Part shown: piece by piece, positions 18,066 through 26,980 of the stretch
Numbering within the stretch: the first letter of the stretch is position 1
Layout of the letters: each line of letters starts with the position of its first letter
Origin: Firmicutes bacterium ADurb.Bin300
GTDB taxonomy: Bacteria > Bacillota > Clostridia > Oscillospirales > Acutalibacteraceae
Direction of reading: 5' to 3'
Assembly (NCBI GenBank): GCA_002069015.1
Contig: MWBL01000011.1
Location: 1-41,939, forward strand
Length of the DNA: 41,939 nt
The notes under the pieces: model-generated
What the model was told of the DNA's origin: nothing
What the model saw: the letters and a program-made list of their open reading frames with translations, nothing else
The model's database searches: none
Made by a program: the position numbers and the translations under genes

Positions 18066-20708
18066 ATGAGTCACAAATATGTGTATTTGTTTACAGAGGG
18101 CAACGGTTCAATGAGAGAACTGCTTGGCGGCAAAGGGGCGAACCTTGCGGAAATGGCAAGACTCGGAATGCCCGTACCGCTCGGATTTACCATTACTACA
18201 GAGGCCTGCACACGCTATTATGACGACGGCAAAGTAATCGCTGAGGATATCATCGCCCAAATCGAGGAAAATCTTGCTAAAATCGAGGAAATAAACGGGA
18301 AAAAGTTCGGAGACAGCAAAAACCCGCTTCTTGTTTCCGTTCGCTCCGGTTCCCGTGCCTCCATGCCGGGGATGATGGACACAATCCTTAATCTCGGTCT
18401 CAATGAGGATGTTATCAACGGTCTGATATCCGGCAACTCGGACCCCGGCTTTGAAAGATTTGTTTATGACTCTTACCGTCGTTTTATTCAAATGTATTCG
18501 GATGTTGTTATGGAAGTAGGAAAGAAATACTTTGAAGAGCTCATTGATAAGATGAAAAAGGGAAAGGGGATAACAAACGATATTGACCTTACCGCCTCTG
18601 ACCTTAAAACTCTTGCACAGCAGTTTAAGCAGGAGTATAAAGAAAAAATAGGAGAAGACTTCCCGTCAAATCCTAAGGATCAGCTTATGGGAGCCATTAA
18701 AGCGGTTTTCCGCTCCTGGGACAACCCCCGTGCCAATGTATACCGCCGTATGAACAATATTCCCTACTCCTGGGGCACGGCAGTTAACGTACAGCCTATG
18801 GTATACGGTAACCTTAACAACAAGTCGGGCACAGGCGTTGCTTTCACGCGCGACCCCGCCACAGGCGAAAAAGCCCTGTTCGGCGAGTATCTCATAAATG
18901 CACAGGGCGAGGACGTCGTTGCGGGTATTCGCACACCCAATAAGATTGATAAGCTTGCGGATGAAATGCCGAATGTTTATGAGGAGTTTGTCCAAATAGC
19001 AAACAAACTCGAAAAGCATTATAAAGATATGCAGGATATGGAGTTTACAATTGAAAACGAGAAGCTCTATATGCTCCAGACAAGGAATGGTAAAAGAACT
19101 GCGGCTGCCGCATTAAAAATTGCCGTCGACTTCGTTGACGAGGGTATGATAGATGAGCAAGAGGCTGTTTTGCGTGTTGAACCAAAGCAGCTTGACTCCC
19201 TGCTTCATCCCCAGTTTGACCCCAAAGCGCTTAAGAACGCAACTCCAATAGGAACCGGTCTTGCAGCGTCTCCGGGAGCTGCTTGCGGCAAGATTGTGTT
19301 TACCGCAGAGGATGCAAAAGAATGGGCGTCAAGGGGAGAAAAGGTTTGCCTTGTGCGTCTTGAAACTTCTCCTGAGGATATCGAGGGCATGGTGTCTGCA
19401 CAGGGAATTCTTACGGTCCGCGGCGGAATGACCTCTCACGCGGCTGTTGTCGCCAGAGGCATGGGCACTTGCTGTGTGTCCGGGTGCGGTGAAATATTAA
19501 TGCATGAACAGGAAAAGTATTTTGAGCTTAGCGGAAAAAGATATAACGAAGGCGACTATATTTCTCTTGACGGCTCTACGGGTAAGATTTACGGAGAGGC
19601 TGTGCCGACTGTCGAGGCAACTATTTCAGGTGATTTCAGCCGCTTTATGAAGTGGGCGGACGAGCGCCGTACACTAAAGGTACGCACTAATGCAGACAAT
19701 CCCCGCGACGCGGCGCAGGCAGTAAAGTTCGGCGCCGAGGGAATAGGTCTTTGCCGTACGGAGCATATGTTCTTTGAGGGCGACAGGATAAAGGCAATCC
19801 GTGAAATGATTGTTTCAAAAACCGTTGAGGAGCGCAAAAAGGCGCTTGCCAAAATTCTTCCGCTTCAGCAGGGCGATTTTGAGCAGATGTACAGGGTTCT
19901 TGAAGGCAGACCGATGACAATCCGTTTCCTTGACCCGCCCCTGCATGAGTTCGTACCCGCCAAGGACGAGGAAATCAAAGAGCTTGCGGACGATATGGGT
20001 ATTTCCGCACAGGAACTCAAAACAGTTATTGAAGGGCTTCACGAATCCAATCCGATGATGGGACACCGCGGCTGCCGTCTTGCGGTGACATTCCCCGAAA
20101 TCGCCGAGATGCAAACCACAGCGGTAATAAAAGCCGCGTTAAAGGTAAATGCGGAGAACAACGGCTACACGGTAGTTCCTGAAATTATGATTCCGCTTGT
20201 CGGCGAAGTCAGGGAGCTTAAATTCGTTAAGGATATTGTTGTCGCTACCGCGGACAAGCTCATAAAGGACTCCGGCGCACAGCTGACATACCATGTGGGC
20301 ACGATGATTGAAATTCCCAGAGCGGCTGTCACGGCAGACGAAATCGCCAAGGAAGCCGAATTCTTCTCCTTTGGTACAAATGACCTCACACAGATGACCT
20401 TCGGCTTTAGCCGTGATGACGCAGGCAAATTCCTTGAGTCATATTATGACACTAAAATATTCGAATCCGACCCGTTTGAAAGAATTGACCAAAACGGCGT
20501 CGGCAAGCTTGTTAAAATGGCGGTTGAGCTCGGCAGAAGGACTCGCCCCGACATCAAGCTCGGCATCTGCGGCGAGCACGGCGGCGACCCGTCCTCTGTG
20601 GAGTTCTGCCACAACGTCGGACTCAACTATGTCTCCTGCTCACCCTTCCGCGTGCCGATAGCCCGCCTCGCCGCGGCACAGGCAGCTATAAAGGACAAGA
20701 AGGCGTAA
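18066..20708 (+). CDS. ppdK: pyruvate, phosphate dikinase
   Basis: An 880-residue cytoplasmic enzyme that interconverts pyruvate + ATP + Pi and PEP + AMP + PPi. Anaerobes use it in both glycolytic and gluconeogenic directions. Domains in order are: ATP-grasp (GGKGANLAEMARLGMPVP, RSGSRASMPGMMDTILNLG), the swivelling phosphohistidine domain with the catalytic His458 in GGMTSHAAVVARG, and the PEP/pyruvate barrel with RTEHMFF, GTNDLTQMTFG and CGEHGGDP near the C-terminus. GGAGG lies seven bases before the ATG. It lies beside a pyruvate/oxaloacetate carboxyltransferase, and a soluble pyrophosphatase (ppa, 13410-13940) that could remove its PPi is nearby, so this is a PEP-pyruvate-oxaloacetate node. 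Confidence 0.98.
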   Translation: MSHKYVYLFTEGNGSMRELLGGKGANLAEMARLGMPVPLGFTITTEACTRYYDDGKVIAEDIIAQIEENLAKIEEINGKKFGDSKNPLLVSVRSGSRASMPGMMDTILNLGLNEDVINGLISGNSDPGFERFVYDSYRRFIQMYSDVVMEVGKKYFEELIDKMKKGKGITNDIDLTASDLKTLAQQFKQEYKEKIGEDFPSNPKDQLMGAIKAVFRSWDNPRANVYRRMNNIPYSWGTAVNVQPMVYGNLNNKSGTGVAFTRDPATGEKALFGEYLINAQGEDVVAGIRTPNKIDKLADEMPNVYEEFVQIANKLEKHYKDMQDMEFTIENEKLYMLQTRNGKRTAAAALKIAVDFVDEGMIDEQEAVLRVEPKQLDSLLHPQFDPKALKNATPIGTGLAASPGAACGKIVFTAEDAKEWASRGEKVCLVRLETSPEDIEGMVSAQGILTVRGGMTSHAAVVARGMGTCCVSGCGEILMHEQEKYFELSGKRYNEGDYISLDGSTGKIYGEAVPTVEATISGDFSRFMKWADERRTLKVRTNADNPRDAAQAVKFGAEGIGLCRTEHMFFEGDRIKAIREMIVSKTVEERKKALAKILPLQQGDFEQMYRVLEGRPMTIRFLDPPLHEFVPAKDEEIKELADDMGISAQELKTVIEGLHESNPMMGHRGCRLAVTFPEIAEMQTTAVIKAALKVNAENNGYTVVPEIMIPLVGEVRELKFVKDIVVATADKLIKDSGAQLTYHVGTMIEIPRAAVTADEIAKEAEFFSFGTNDLTQMTFGFSRDDAGKFLESYYDTKIFESDPFERIDQNGVGKLVKMAVELGRRTRPDIKLGICGEHGGDPSSVEFCHNVGLNYVSCSPFRVPIARLAAAQAAIKDKKA

Positions 20709-20739
20709 TCTCTGATTAACCGTTAGTCTAAATTTTAAA

Positions 20740-20775
20740 AAGCCGTCCATTCATAAGAGAATGGGCGGCTTTTTT
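20740..20775 (+). terminator. ppdK terminator
   Basis: A 13-bp stem AAGCCGTCCATTC (20740-20752)/GAATGGGCGGCTT (20759-20771) with one G-U pair, followed by a run of T. Confidence 0.92.
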
Positions 20776-21016
20776 GCGTCAGGGAAACGCTATTTTAGGC
20801 TGGTTGAACAATACGGGATACGAACTCTGGTTCAGACTCAATACACTTCTGGTTGTATGCAAAATAGTAACATAGAAAAAAGAATCCGTCGCAATAAGCG
20901 GTTCAAAGGAAAACCTGAGTAACCCTGAAGGGGGGTTGCTCAATGCTATATATAACATTAAATAAAAAAACATCATATAAATGAAATTAGTTCGCAATAA
21001 TACAGCCATAATTTAC
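20776..21016. other. gene-free spacer with one stem-loop
   Basis: I see no gene in these 240 bases. The only structure is a 9-bp stem, GAGTAACCC (20917-20925) with GGGTTGCTC (20933-20941). It has no T run after it. A 76-codon frame on the minus strand has no ribosome site and no family resemblance. Confidence 0.4.
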
Positions 21017-21044
21017 TTGACAAAAAAGGGGGATATTATATAAT
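21017..21044 (+). promoter_or_regulatory. promoter of secreted-protein/ABC module
   Basis: TTGACA (21017-21022), 16 bases, TATAAT (21039-21044): the strongest sigma-A-like promoter in the window. It is about 55 bases before the secreted-protein gene. Confidence 0.75.
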
Positions 21045-21106
21045 AAGTTCAAAATATGTAATAAATAACAATATATTAGCAGTTAAATATAGACGTAGTA
21101 TGTTTT

Positions 21107-21478
21107 TTGTTAATATGCATGTTATCTGTCGTTGCGCAGGCTGCCTACACACAAAAATGGATGATCTACTATAAAAAAGGGGTCTGTAATCCTGATTTTA
21201 CTGAATCGCTTGGTGTTAGAAAAAACACGCACTCAAATCTTTTTAATATTAGTTCGACCAATCAAACGGGTTGGACAACGCCAAAGGGATGCATTATTAA
21301 ACATAATGACTATTTGGTAATATCCGCTGAATACCCGTTACCTAACGGCACCCCTGTCACTAACAAACCTTTAGCCCAGATTTTAGTGGGCACAGCACAT
21401 AATGTAATGATCCGGGGCTCGGATTGGCAAGTCGGTACCGATACGATGGATATTCAGTATGATGTGGATGTATCTTAG
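21107..21478 (+). CDS. small secreted protein of unknown function
   Basis: The frame ends at 21478. Its product starts with a hydrophobic stretch (LLICMLSVVAQAA) that looks like the end of a signal peptide, with a cleavage site after AQA. The mature part is about 110 residues, begins AYTQKW, and holds two cysteines (in KGVCNPDF and PKGCIIKH) that could form a disulfide. It ends QVGTDTMDIQYDVDVS. I do not recognise the family. The start is unclear: TTG at 21107 has no ribosome site. An ATG at 21100 is out of frame, and would give MFLLICMLSVVAQAA if its run of six T were five. So either the signal peptide starts unusually or the gene carries a frameshift. A strong promoter lies upstream and an ABC transporter follows. 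The same C-terminal motif recurs in a decayed copy at 27121-27160. Confidence 0.6.
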   Translation: MLICMLSVVAQAAYTQKWMIYYKKGVCNPDFTESLGVRKNTHSNLFNISSTNQTGWTTPKGCIIKHNDYLVISAEYPLPNGTPVTNKPLAQILVGTAHNVMIRGSDWQVGTDTMDIQYDVDVS

Positions 21479-21522
21479 TGTAAAGTGAATTTACTATGAT
21501 ATTTTCATTTTTAGGATTCTGC

Positions 21523-21554
21523 TAAAACAAAATAATTTATTTATTTTTGTTTTA
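21523..21554 (+). terminator. AT-rich stem-loop, possible attenuator
   Basis: TAAAACAAAATAA (21523-21535) pairs with TTATTTTTGTTTTA (21541-21554), giving a 13-bp stem with one bulge, between the secreted-protein gene and the ABC genes. It could partly end transcription so that the small protein is made in excess. It contains only two G-C pairs or fewer, so it is weak. Confidence 0.35.
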
Positions 21555-21602
21555 CACATACCGGATGCATAATATCCATTGAACAACAGGAAGGAGATTT
21601 GC

Positions 21603-22454
21603 ATGATTAACAAACAAATAAGATTGCAGCTTTTTTCAATATACACATTATTGGCAATTGCAGTCTTCTCCTTGGCTTGGTTTTATGGCGCGGATACTGT
21701 TATTAATAACATTAAAGTTTTTGAAAAAGGCACTGCGCCAATATGCCAAGATGTATTGAATTCCGTTAACGGTTTTTCTGTGTTCGTTTATGGCGCTTCC
21801 TCATTTTATATTGCTACCGCTACCGTTTTGTTTTCCGGACTTTTTTTGTCAGGAGCGTTTCTTTATGACAAAAATAGCGGATTCGGAAATATCTGTATCA
21901 CCAGAATAGGATATGATAAATATTTCTGCAAGAAAATCATTGCTATCTTTTTATCGTCCTTTATTTCAATCGCAATGATTTTATCGATGATATTTATTGT
22001 TTGTTTATTTGTTTTTTCTACCCAATCTCCTTCCGAATTGTTTAATGCGGATATGGCGAATACTAAAATTACTCTTTTCTTTTTTTCGCACCCGTATATA
22101 TTATCTTTTGCGGTTATTTTTACAATCAGCCTTCAGGCAAGTCTGTTCACAATCTTGGGACTCTGCTTTTCGTTTTTTTCCTCCAATCGGTTTATTGTAG
22201 GCGTTTTACCATTTGCGCTCTTTTTATTTTTTATAGTATTTCCGCAAATGTTTGAACGAAAAAGTAATTTTGGAAAATATCTTGCATGGATTTTTCCGCA
22301 ATATTTCAGCGAGTTTTTTACTTCAAATCAGTTCTGGTATACAGAATTGTCGTTACCGGCGGTTTATTGCGTCCATGTTTTAATATTGCTGACTCCAACA
22401 ATTGCGTTATTAATATTGCTTTACCAAAAAAACCGCAAAAGCTACATCAAATAG
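21603..22454 (+). CDS. ABC-2-type permease, first
   Basis: A 283-residue membrane protein with about six helices, at about residues 14-31, 57-80, 108-135, 165-190, 195-215 and 255-275. It contains a cytoplasmic loop after the second helix with DKNSGFGNICITRIGYDKYF, the type of coupling loop seen in ABC-2 permeases. No enzyme motif is present. GGAAGGAG precedes the ATG at 21603. It is the first of three transporter genes (permease, permease, ATPase). I infer that it exports, or gives self-protection against, the secreted protein encoded just upstream. Base composition is clearly more A/T-rich than the housekeeping genes on either side. Confidence 0.72.
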   Translation: MINKQIRLQLFSIYTLLAIAVFSLAWFYGADTVINNIKVFEKGTAPICQDVLNSVNGFSVFVYGASSFYIATATVLFSGLFLSGAFLYDKNSGFGNICITRIGYDKYFCKKIIAIFLSSFISIAMILSMIFIVCLFVFSTQSPSELFNADMANTKITLFFFSHPYILSFAVIFTISLQASLFTILGLCFSFFSSNRFIVGVLPFALFLFFIVFPQMFERKSNFGKYLAWIFPQYFSEFFTSNQFWYTELSLPAVYCVHVLILLTPTIALLILLYQKNRKSYIK

Positions 22455-22480
22455 CTACATGCAGAAAGGGGAAAGCGGCA

Positions 22481-23170
22481 TTGCGGTATATGCTTCACGC
22501 TTTCTATCGGCTTAAAATCTGGATAATTCTTGTGTGCGTTAATCTGCTTTGCGATATTACGGTAACTGCAATAGCGCATTCTCAGAATTCACGCCTAAAT
22601 ACTACGGAACTGACCGGAATTCTATTTCAAAAATTTTTTTGCTATGAAGTAGGAATCATTGAGATTGCTGTGTTTTTTAGCCTGTTCGGCACGATACTGT
22701 TTTTCTGCGTGAATGCCTTGCGTAACGATAACCAAAAATATGGGCTTTTCGTTCTAACACGTGTTCCCCGTCTGAAATACACCGCTCTTCGTATATGCTC
22801 TATACTGCTGTTCATAATTTCGGCTGTTTTTTTATCATCTGTCTCAGCATTTTTCGTTCACAAAATTGTTGAGCTTCAGATACAGCTCTCGTACTATCTG
22901 CAAGTTGCCTGTTTATACTTTTTCAGTGTAATAGTCTGCGTATTTCCCGCATGTTTGCTTTACAGTATATTCAAATCTGCTCCGCTCGCCTATTCGGGAG
23001 GCATTATCGCCGCATTTCTGCTTTGTACTTTTACCGCAAAGCAATCGGCGGAAAATGATATGCTGCCATTACCATGGACTCTTGCCGCCGCTGTGTCCTG
23101 CTTGCTTATTACTATTTTTTTTATCCTCACAATAAAGGGAGACTTTATGGCAACAAAAATAAAGGAATAA
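22481..23170 (+). CDS. ABC-2-type permease, second
   Basis: A 229-residue hydrophobic protein with about six helices. The loop after the second or third helix, NALRNDNQKYGLFVLTRVPRLKY (residues about 72-95), resembles the coupling loop of the first permease. It is the likely second half of a heterodimeric channel. The frame is open from 22286, inside the previous gene, but that part is not membrane-like and has no ribosome site. I choose the TTG at 22481, nine bases after AAGGGG. The ATPase gene follows after 10 bases. Confidence 0.68.
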   Translation: MRYMLHAFYRLKIWIILVCVNLLCDITVTAIAHSQNSRLNTTELTGILFQKFFCYEVGIIEIAVFFSLFGTILFFCVNALRNDNQKYGLFVLTRVPRLKYTALRICSILLFIISAVFLSSVSAFFVHKIVELQIQLSYYLQVACLYFFSVIVCVFPACLLYSIFKSAPLAYSGGIIAAFLLCTFTAKQSAENDMLPLPWTLAAAVSCLLITIFFILTIKGDFMATKIKE

Positions 23171-23180
23171 GGAGGAAGCT

Positions 23181-23804
23181 ATGGTTGAAGTTATAAACGC
23201 CTCAAAAACCCTCTGTGGCAAGCAAGTTCTTAAGGATGTAAATTTTAAAATGGAAAAAGGTGTTATTTACGGTCTTGAGGGCGTGAATGGTTCCGGTAAA
23301 ACCATGCTGTTACGTCTTTTGTGCGGCCTTATCCTGCCAACGAGCGGGAAAGTCATGGTCGATCCCGGAACAACCTTTGGAGTTTTAATAGAAACTCCCG
23401 GATTTATGTTTAATCAAACAGCATACGCCAATCTCAAATTCCTTGCGGAGCTGAATCATAAAATCGGAGATAAGGAAATAAATAACATATTGAAACGTGT
23501 GGGCCTTTACGAGGAACGAAATACTAAAGTAAAAAAATATTCTCTTGGTATGCTGCAAAAGCTCGGGATAGCCCAGGCGGTTATGGAATCGCCTGACATT
23601 CTGCTGCTCGATGAGCCTTTAAACGCGCTCGATGAAAAAAGTGTCAAAGACGCGGAGAGGCTCTTACTTGAAATTAATGAAAAAGGCACTGCCATTCTGA
23701 TCGTTTCTCATACGCTTGATATACTCCGTGAACAATGCCATAAGCTTTATAAAATGGAAAACGGGGAATTAAAAGAACAGACTCAAAAACAACTAAAGGA
23801 GTAG
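23181..23804 (+). CDS. ABC transporter ATP-binding protein
   Basis: A 207-residue ATPase that drives the two permeases. Walker A is GVNGSGKT (34-41), the signature is the degenerate YSLGMLQKLGIAQA, Walker B is ILLLDEP followed by LNALDEKS, and the switch His is in IVSHT. It stops soon after the core fold, without the C-terminal extension of many drug-export ATPases. The signature style is that of ABC-2 exporters such as those in lantibiotic self-protection, not of importers or MacB-type ATPases. GGAGGAAGCT precedes the ATG. Confidence 0.92.
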   Translation: MVEVINASKTLCGKQVLKDVNFKMEKGVIYGLEGVNGSGKTMLLRLLCGLILPTSGKVMVDPGTTFGVLIETPGFMFNQTAYANLKFLAELNHKIGDKEINNILKRVGLYEERNTKVKKYSLGMLQKLGIAQAVMESPDILLLDEPLNALDEKSVKDAERLLLEINEKGTAILIVSHTLDILREQCHKLYKMENGELKEQTQKQLKE

Positions 23805-23812
23805 AGTTTATA

Positions 23813-24691
23813 ATGACAGCTACAAAAATGTTTGCAAATAATGACACCGTTTTAATTGCGATGAGAACATTCGACAAATACATAAAAAAAGCAAAACGCA
23901 ATATCTTATATATTTGTATGCTGGAAACCATGCTCGCCGTGATTGCTTTTTTCTCCATAAATTACGGAGTGCGCAAGGGGCTGGGATTGATTATACCGCT
24001 GATTATTGTCATTTTCGGAATTGTAATAGGTTCCGTGGTTTACATATTTATATTGAAACGACTTAAACAACTTAATAAATTATATAAAGAAAGACTTGAG
24101 CTGATACAGAGCGACTCGGATTCGGACACATGTTCTTTAGTAAGAGAGCATTATCACGATTACGATAGGCACAGTATAAAGCCGAACCCTAAGATACTCA
24201 TTGCCGCATGTCTGACTATAATCGTACTGCTGTCTTCAATATTATTATTGTACAACAATAAGAAGAAATTTGATCCTGAAAAGTGGAAGCAAGGCGGAAT
24301 ATTCCGTCTTGTAATGGCCGAGGATTTTTTGGCGCGTCAGGAACCGTCGTCAGACGGTTTGACACAGGAATATTACCTAAGGGACATGACAGAAGATGAA
24401 ATCGATGATATGCTGTATGATCCAAAACAGGAAGAAATTATACCGGATATTGACGTAACACTGAATCAACGGTATCTCTCTACGAATATAGACTCCACTA
24501 TAAATTATGAAATAAAAACTTACTATGTTTATACTACGAATTCCGGAAAGAATTACTGGCTCATATTACTCTGTAATAATTCATCTGATGGTTCGCATAA
24601 TTTGCTCTCTGTGGAATTGATGTCGTCAGGCATGAAACGCGTTTACTTTGGCGGTGCGGATTATGGCGACGAATGCAGGCTATGGTTTTGA
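23813..24691 (+). CDS. membrane protein of unknown function in ABC module
   Basis: A 292-residue protein I do not recognise. Two helices lie at about 32-51 and 57-83, then a charged cytoplasmic loop with many Asp and Ser, then a third helix at about 129-147. The last about 140 residues would be outside the cell; they are rich in Asp, Tyr and Asn and end DYGDECRLWF. The gene starts 8 bases after the ATPase stop with AAGGAG upstream, so it belongs to the same unit. It could be an immunity or receptor-like protein for the secreted product; that is only context. No signal peptide or catalytic motif is visible. Confidence 0.6.
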   Translation: MTATKMFANNDTVLIAMRTFDKYIKKAKRNILYICMLETMLAVIAFFSINYGVRKGLGLIIPLIIVIFGIVIGSVVYIFILKRLKQLNKLYKERLELIQSDSDSDTCSLVREHYHDYDRHSIKPNPKILIAACLTIIVLLSSILLLYNNKKKFDPEKWKQGGIFRLVMAEDFLARQEPSSDGLTQEYYLRDMTEDEIDDMLYDPKQEEIIPDIDVTLNQRYLSTNIDSTINYEIKTYYVYTTNSGKNYWLILLCNNSSDGSHNLLSVELMSSGMKRVYFGGADYGDECRLWF

Positions 24692-24802
24692 AAGCTCAAC
24701 CTTAAACTGATTCTTGAATTCATATAACTAAAGCACATAGATTTGAATTTTTTTAAACAGACATAAATTAGTCCTGAATGGCTCCGCGGATACGGACACG
24801 GC

Positions 24803-24829
24803 AAAAAACAACCGCCCTATTGGGCGGTT
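24803..24829 (-). terminator. 5S rRNA terminator
   Basis: On the minus strand, AACCGCCC and GGGCGGTT (24822-24829 and 24810-24817) form an 8-bp stem with a 4-base loop, followed by a T run (24803-24808 on the plus strand reads A). It lies ten bases after the 5S gene. Confidence 0.9.
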
Positions 24830-24838
24830 GCTTATTAG

Positions 24839-24955
24839 TGTCGGCATCGTCCTATTTTCCCGGGCGGCTGCCCGCCAAGTATCTTCGGCACAAGTGAGCT
24901 TAACTACCGTGTTCGGGATGGGAACGGGTGGACCCTCACTGCCATAAACACCGAC
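24839..24955 (-). rRNA. rrf: 5S rRNA, free-standing
   Basis: The reverse complement of this 117-base stretch is a complete 5S rRNA. It has complementary ends (GTCGGTG at the 5' side, TGCCGAC at the 3' side), the conserved CACCCGTTCCCATCCCGAACACGG region and CCGAAGATACTTGGCGGG-type helix IV-V. It is not next to any 16S, 23S or tRNA gene. It has its own promoter (24990-25017) and terminator (24803-24829). Confidence 0.97.
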
Positions 24956-24989
24956 TAAAAAAGAAAGGATAACCCTTCAATGTAGACAT

Positions 24990-25017
24990 ATTATATCACC
25001 GTATATTTAAAATGCAA
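24990..25017 (-). promoter_or_regulatory. 5S rRNA promoter
   Basis: Minus strand: TTGCAT (25012-25017), 16 bases, TATAAT (24990-24995). The start point would be about 28 bases before the mature 5S end, so the gene is transcribed on its own. Confidence 0.75.
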
Positions 25018-25097
25018 GTCTTTTTTAAAATATTTTTAGGTTTTTCTTGGGTTTTCACCCATTATTCAAAAAAAATACTTGATTTTCCGAAAAACTG

Positions 25098-25126
25098 TTG
25101 ATATTAGCCAAATTATATTGCATAAT
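25098..25126 (+). promoter_or_regulatory. promoter of the FGGY kinase gene
   Basis: TTGATA (25098-25103), 17 bases, CATAAT (25121-25126), about 20 bases before the ATG at 25151. Confidence 0.55.
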
Positions 25127-25150
25127 TTAACAGTAAGGGAGTTTTGCAAA

Positions 25151-26749
25151 ATGAATAAACAATATGTGATATCATACGACATAGGTACTACCGGAGTAAA
25201 AACATGTATTTTTAACCTTGGGCAAAATGTAGAGCTGTTGGCGGGAGCCTCTCAAGGCTACAATCTTTTTGTACTTCCCGACGGAGGCGCAGAACAGGAC
25301 CCTGACGAGTGGTGGGACGCCATATGCGCAACGACAGCGAAGGTTTTAACGGAAAGTCAAATCAACACTTGCGATATATCCGGAATTTCGTTCTGCTCTC
25401 AAATGCAGGGGCTTGTCCTTGTGGACAGGGACGGTCTTCCCGTAAGGCGTGCCATGAGCTATATGGACCAGCGCGCGCGTGAGCAAATGAAAAAAGGGAT
25501 TGCTCACGGGTTAAAGGTTGCGGGGGCAAATGTATTCAAGCTTTTGCGCTCACTTCAAATAACGGGCGCCGCGGCTTTATCCGTAAAGGATCCCGTTTGG
25601 AAATACAAGTGGGTAGAGGAAAACGAGCCTGAAAAATTTAGCCGTGTACACAAATGGCTTGATGTAAAAGAGTACATTATATGCCGTATGACGGGCGAGT
25701 TTTGCATGACACAGGACTCGGCTTTCGCAACACTGCTTTATGATATTAGAAAAGGGAAGCAAGGCTTTAGCAAGGATATTTGCAAAATGCTGGGTGTGAA
25801 CTACAGCCACTTGCCAAAGGTAATAAAATCGACTGATAAAGCCGGCGCATTATCTGAAGAAGCCGCAGCACAGCTAGGGCTGAAAGCCGGGACTGCCGTA
25901 TTCGGCGGCGGCGGGGATGCCTCATTAATAGGCGTTGGCGCAGGCTCTGTGGGCTTAGGTGAAACGCATATTTACAGCGGTACATCGGGATGGGTTTCAA
26001 CCGTAGTAGACAAGAGCATTGTCGATGCTGCAACGATGGTAGCTGCGATTATCGGGGCGGATGAGGGCAAATTTAATTATTTTGCAGAGCTTGAAACAGC
26101 GGGTAAGTGCCTTGAATGGGTCAAGGACCACCTTGCTCTTGATGAAATAAATATCTATCTTGAAAAAAAGGAGATAACAGATTCTTACGAGGGGAAATAT
26201 ACAAGTCTTTACGATTATATGATGTCTGTTATTGCATCTGTTCCGGCCGGGTCAGGAGGAGTGATTTTTACTCCGTGGCTTCACGGCAACCGCTGTCCGT
26301 TTGAAGACCCCTGTGCGAGAGGAATGTTCTTTAATATGGGACTTGAAACAGGCAAATCCGAGCTGATAAGAGCAGTGCTTGAGGGAGTATGCTATCATCT
26401 TCGCTGGTTTATAGAGACTCAGGAAAAGAAGATTAAAACCTCTGATGTAGTGCGCTTCGTCGGCGGAGGAGCCCTTTCTGAGCTTACGTGCCAAATCCTT
26501 GCGGACTGCACGGGTAAGACTATTGAAACCATCGACAATCCGCAAAATGCAGGAGCTATGGGGGCTGCCGTTGTGGCGGCTGTGGGACTTGGCATATGCC
26601 CGTCGATATCCGAGGCGAAAAAGCTTATCCCCGTTAAAAAAGCATTTGCGCCAAACAAGGACTTAAAAGCCGTATACGATAAAAACTATGCGGTATATAA
26701 AAACCTGTACAACTCAAATAAAAAGAATTTTGCCGCACTTAACGAATAA
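25151..26749 (+). CDS. FGGY-family carbohydrate kinase (xylulokinase-like)
   Basis: A 532-residue sugar kinase. The N-terminal half has the phosphate-binding SYDIGTTGVKTCIF (residues 8-21), the xylulokinase-like SFCSQMQGLVLVD and the metal/sugar site region MSYMDQRA. The C-terminal half has GGGGDASLIGVGAG, YSGTSGW, TPWLHGNRCPFED and GGALSELTCQILADCTG, which is the FGGY signature area. The pattern is nearest xylulokinases and related uncharacterised kinases. The substrate is open because no isomerase, transporter or regulator is adjacent. The ATG at 25151 follows AAGGGAG; a longer upstream frame covers the promoter. It stands alone between the 5S gene and the decayed region. Confidence 0.85.
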   Translation: MNKQYVISYDIGTTGVKTCIFNLGQNVELLAGASQGYNLFVLPDGGAEQDPDEWWDAICATTAKVLTESQINTCDISGISFCSQMQGLVLVDRDGLPVRRAMSYMDQRAREQMKKGIAHGLKVAGANVFKLLRSLQITGAAALSVKDPVWKYKWVEENEPEKFSRVHKWLDVKEYIICRMTGEFCMTQDSAFATLLYDIRKGKQGFSKDICKMLGVNYSHLPKVIKSTDKAGALSEEAAAQLGLKAGTAVFGGGGDASLIGVGAGSVGLGETHIYSGTSGWVSTVVDKSIVDAATMVAAIIGADEGKFNYFAELETAGKCLEWVKDHLALDEINIYLEKKEITDSYEGKYTSLYDYMMSVIASVPAGSGGVIFTPWLHGNRCPFEDPCARGMFFNMGLETGKSELIRAVLEGVCYHLRWFIETQEKKIKTSDVVRFVGGGALSELTCQILADCTGKTIETIDNPQNAGAMGAAVVAAVGLGICPSISEAKKLIPVKKAFAPNKDLKAVYDKNYAVYKNLYNSNKKNFAALNE

Positions 26750-26827
26750 TAGCGGCAAAGAATAAAATAATGATTGAAAAAAATAAATCAAATGTAAACT
26801 GTTATTAGCTTAAAGCTTTACTATTTA

Positions 26828-26856
26828 TTGACATAATAAGGAAAACGGCTTATACT
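26828..26856 (+). promoter_or_regulatory. promoter of the decayed secreted-protein copy
   Basis: TTGACA (26828-26833), 17 bases, TATACT (26851-26856): a good promoter that now leads into broken coding sequence. Confidence 0.5.
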
Positions 26857-26980
26857 GTAAGCGTAGCGGTTATTCCCACTTTTGGTAATCCAGCCAAGTT
26901 AACATCAATACCGTCTTTCTATGTTGGTGAATTAGTATAACTAAAAATTGGAACGGTCGGGGGCAAGCTGGACTTGACCG

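Noticed and set aside
20779..21009. A 76-codon minus-strand frame
   Set aside because: No ribosome site and no recognisable family; composition is that of the A/T-rich spacer.
21107..24691. Lactococcin 972-type bacteriocin system
   Set aside because: The size and the nearby ABC genes invited the idea, and a THSN...N...TGW stretch is faintly similar. But the ATPase signature is the ABC-2 exporter type, not the MacB-like type of that group, and the bacteriocin-associated large membrane protein is absent.
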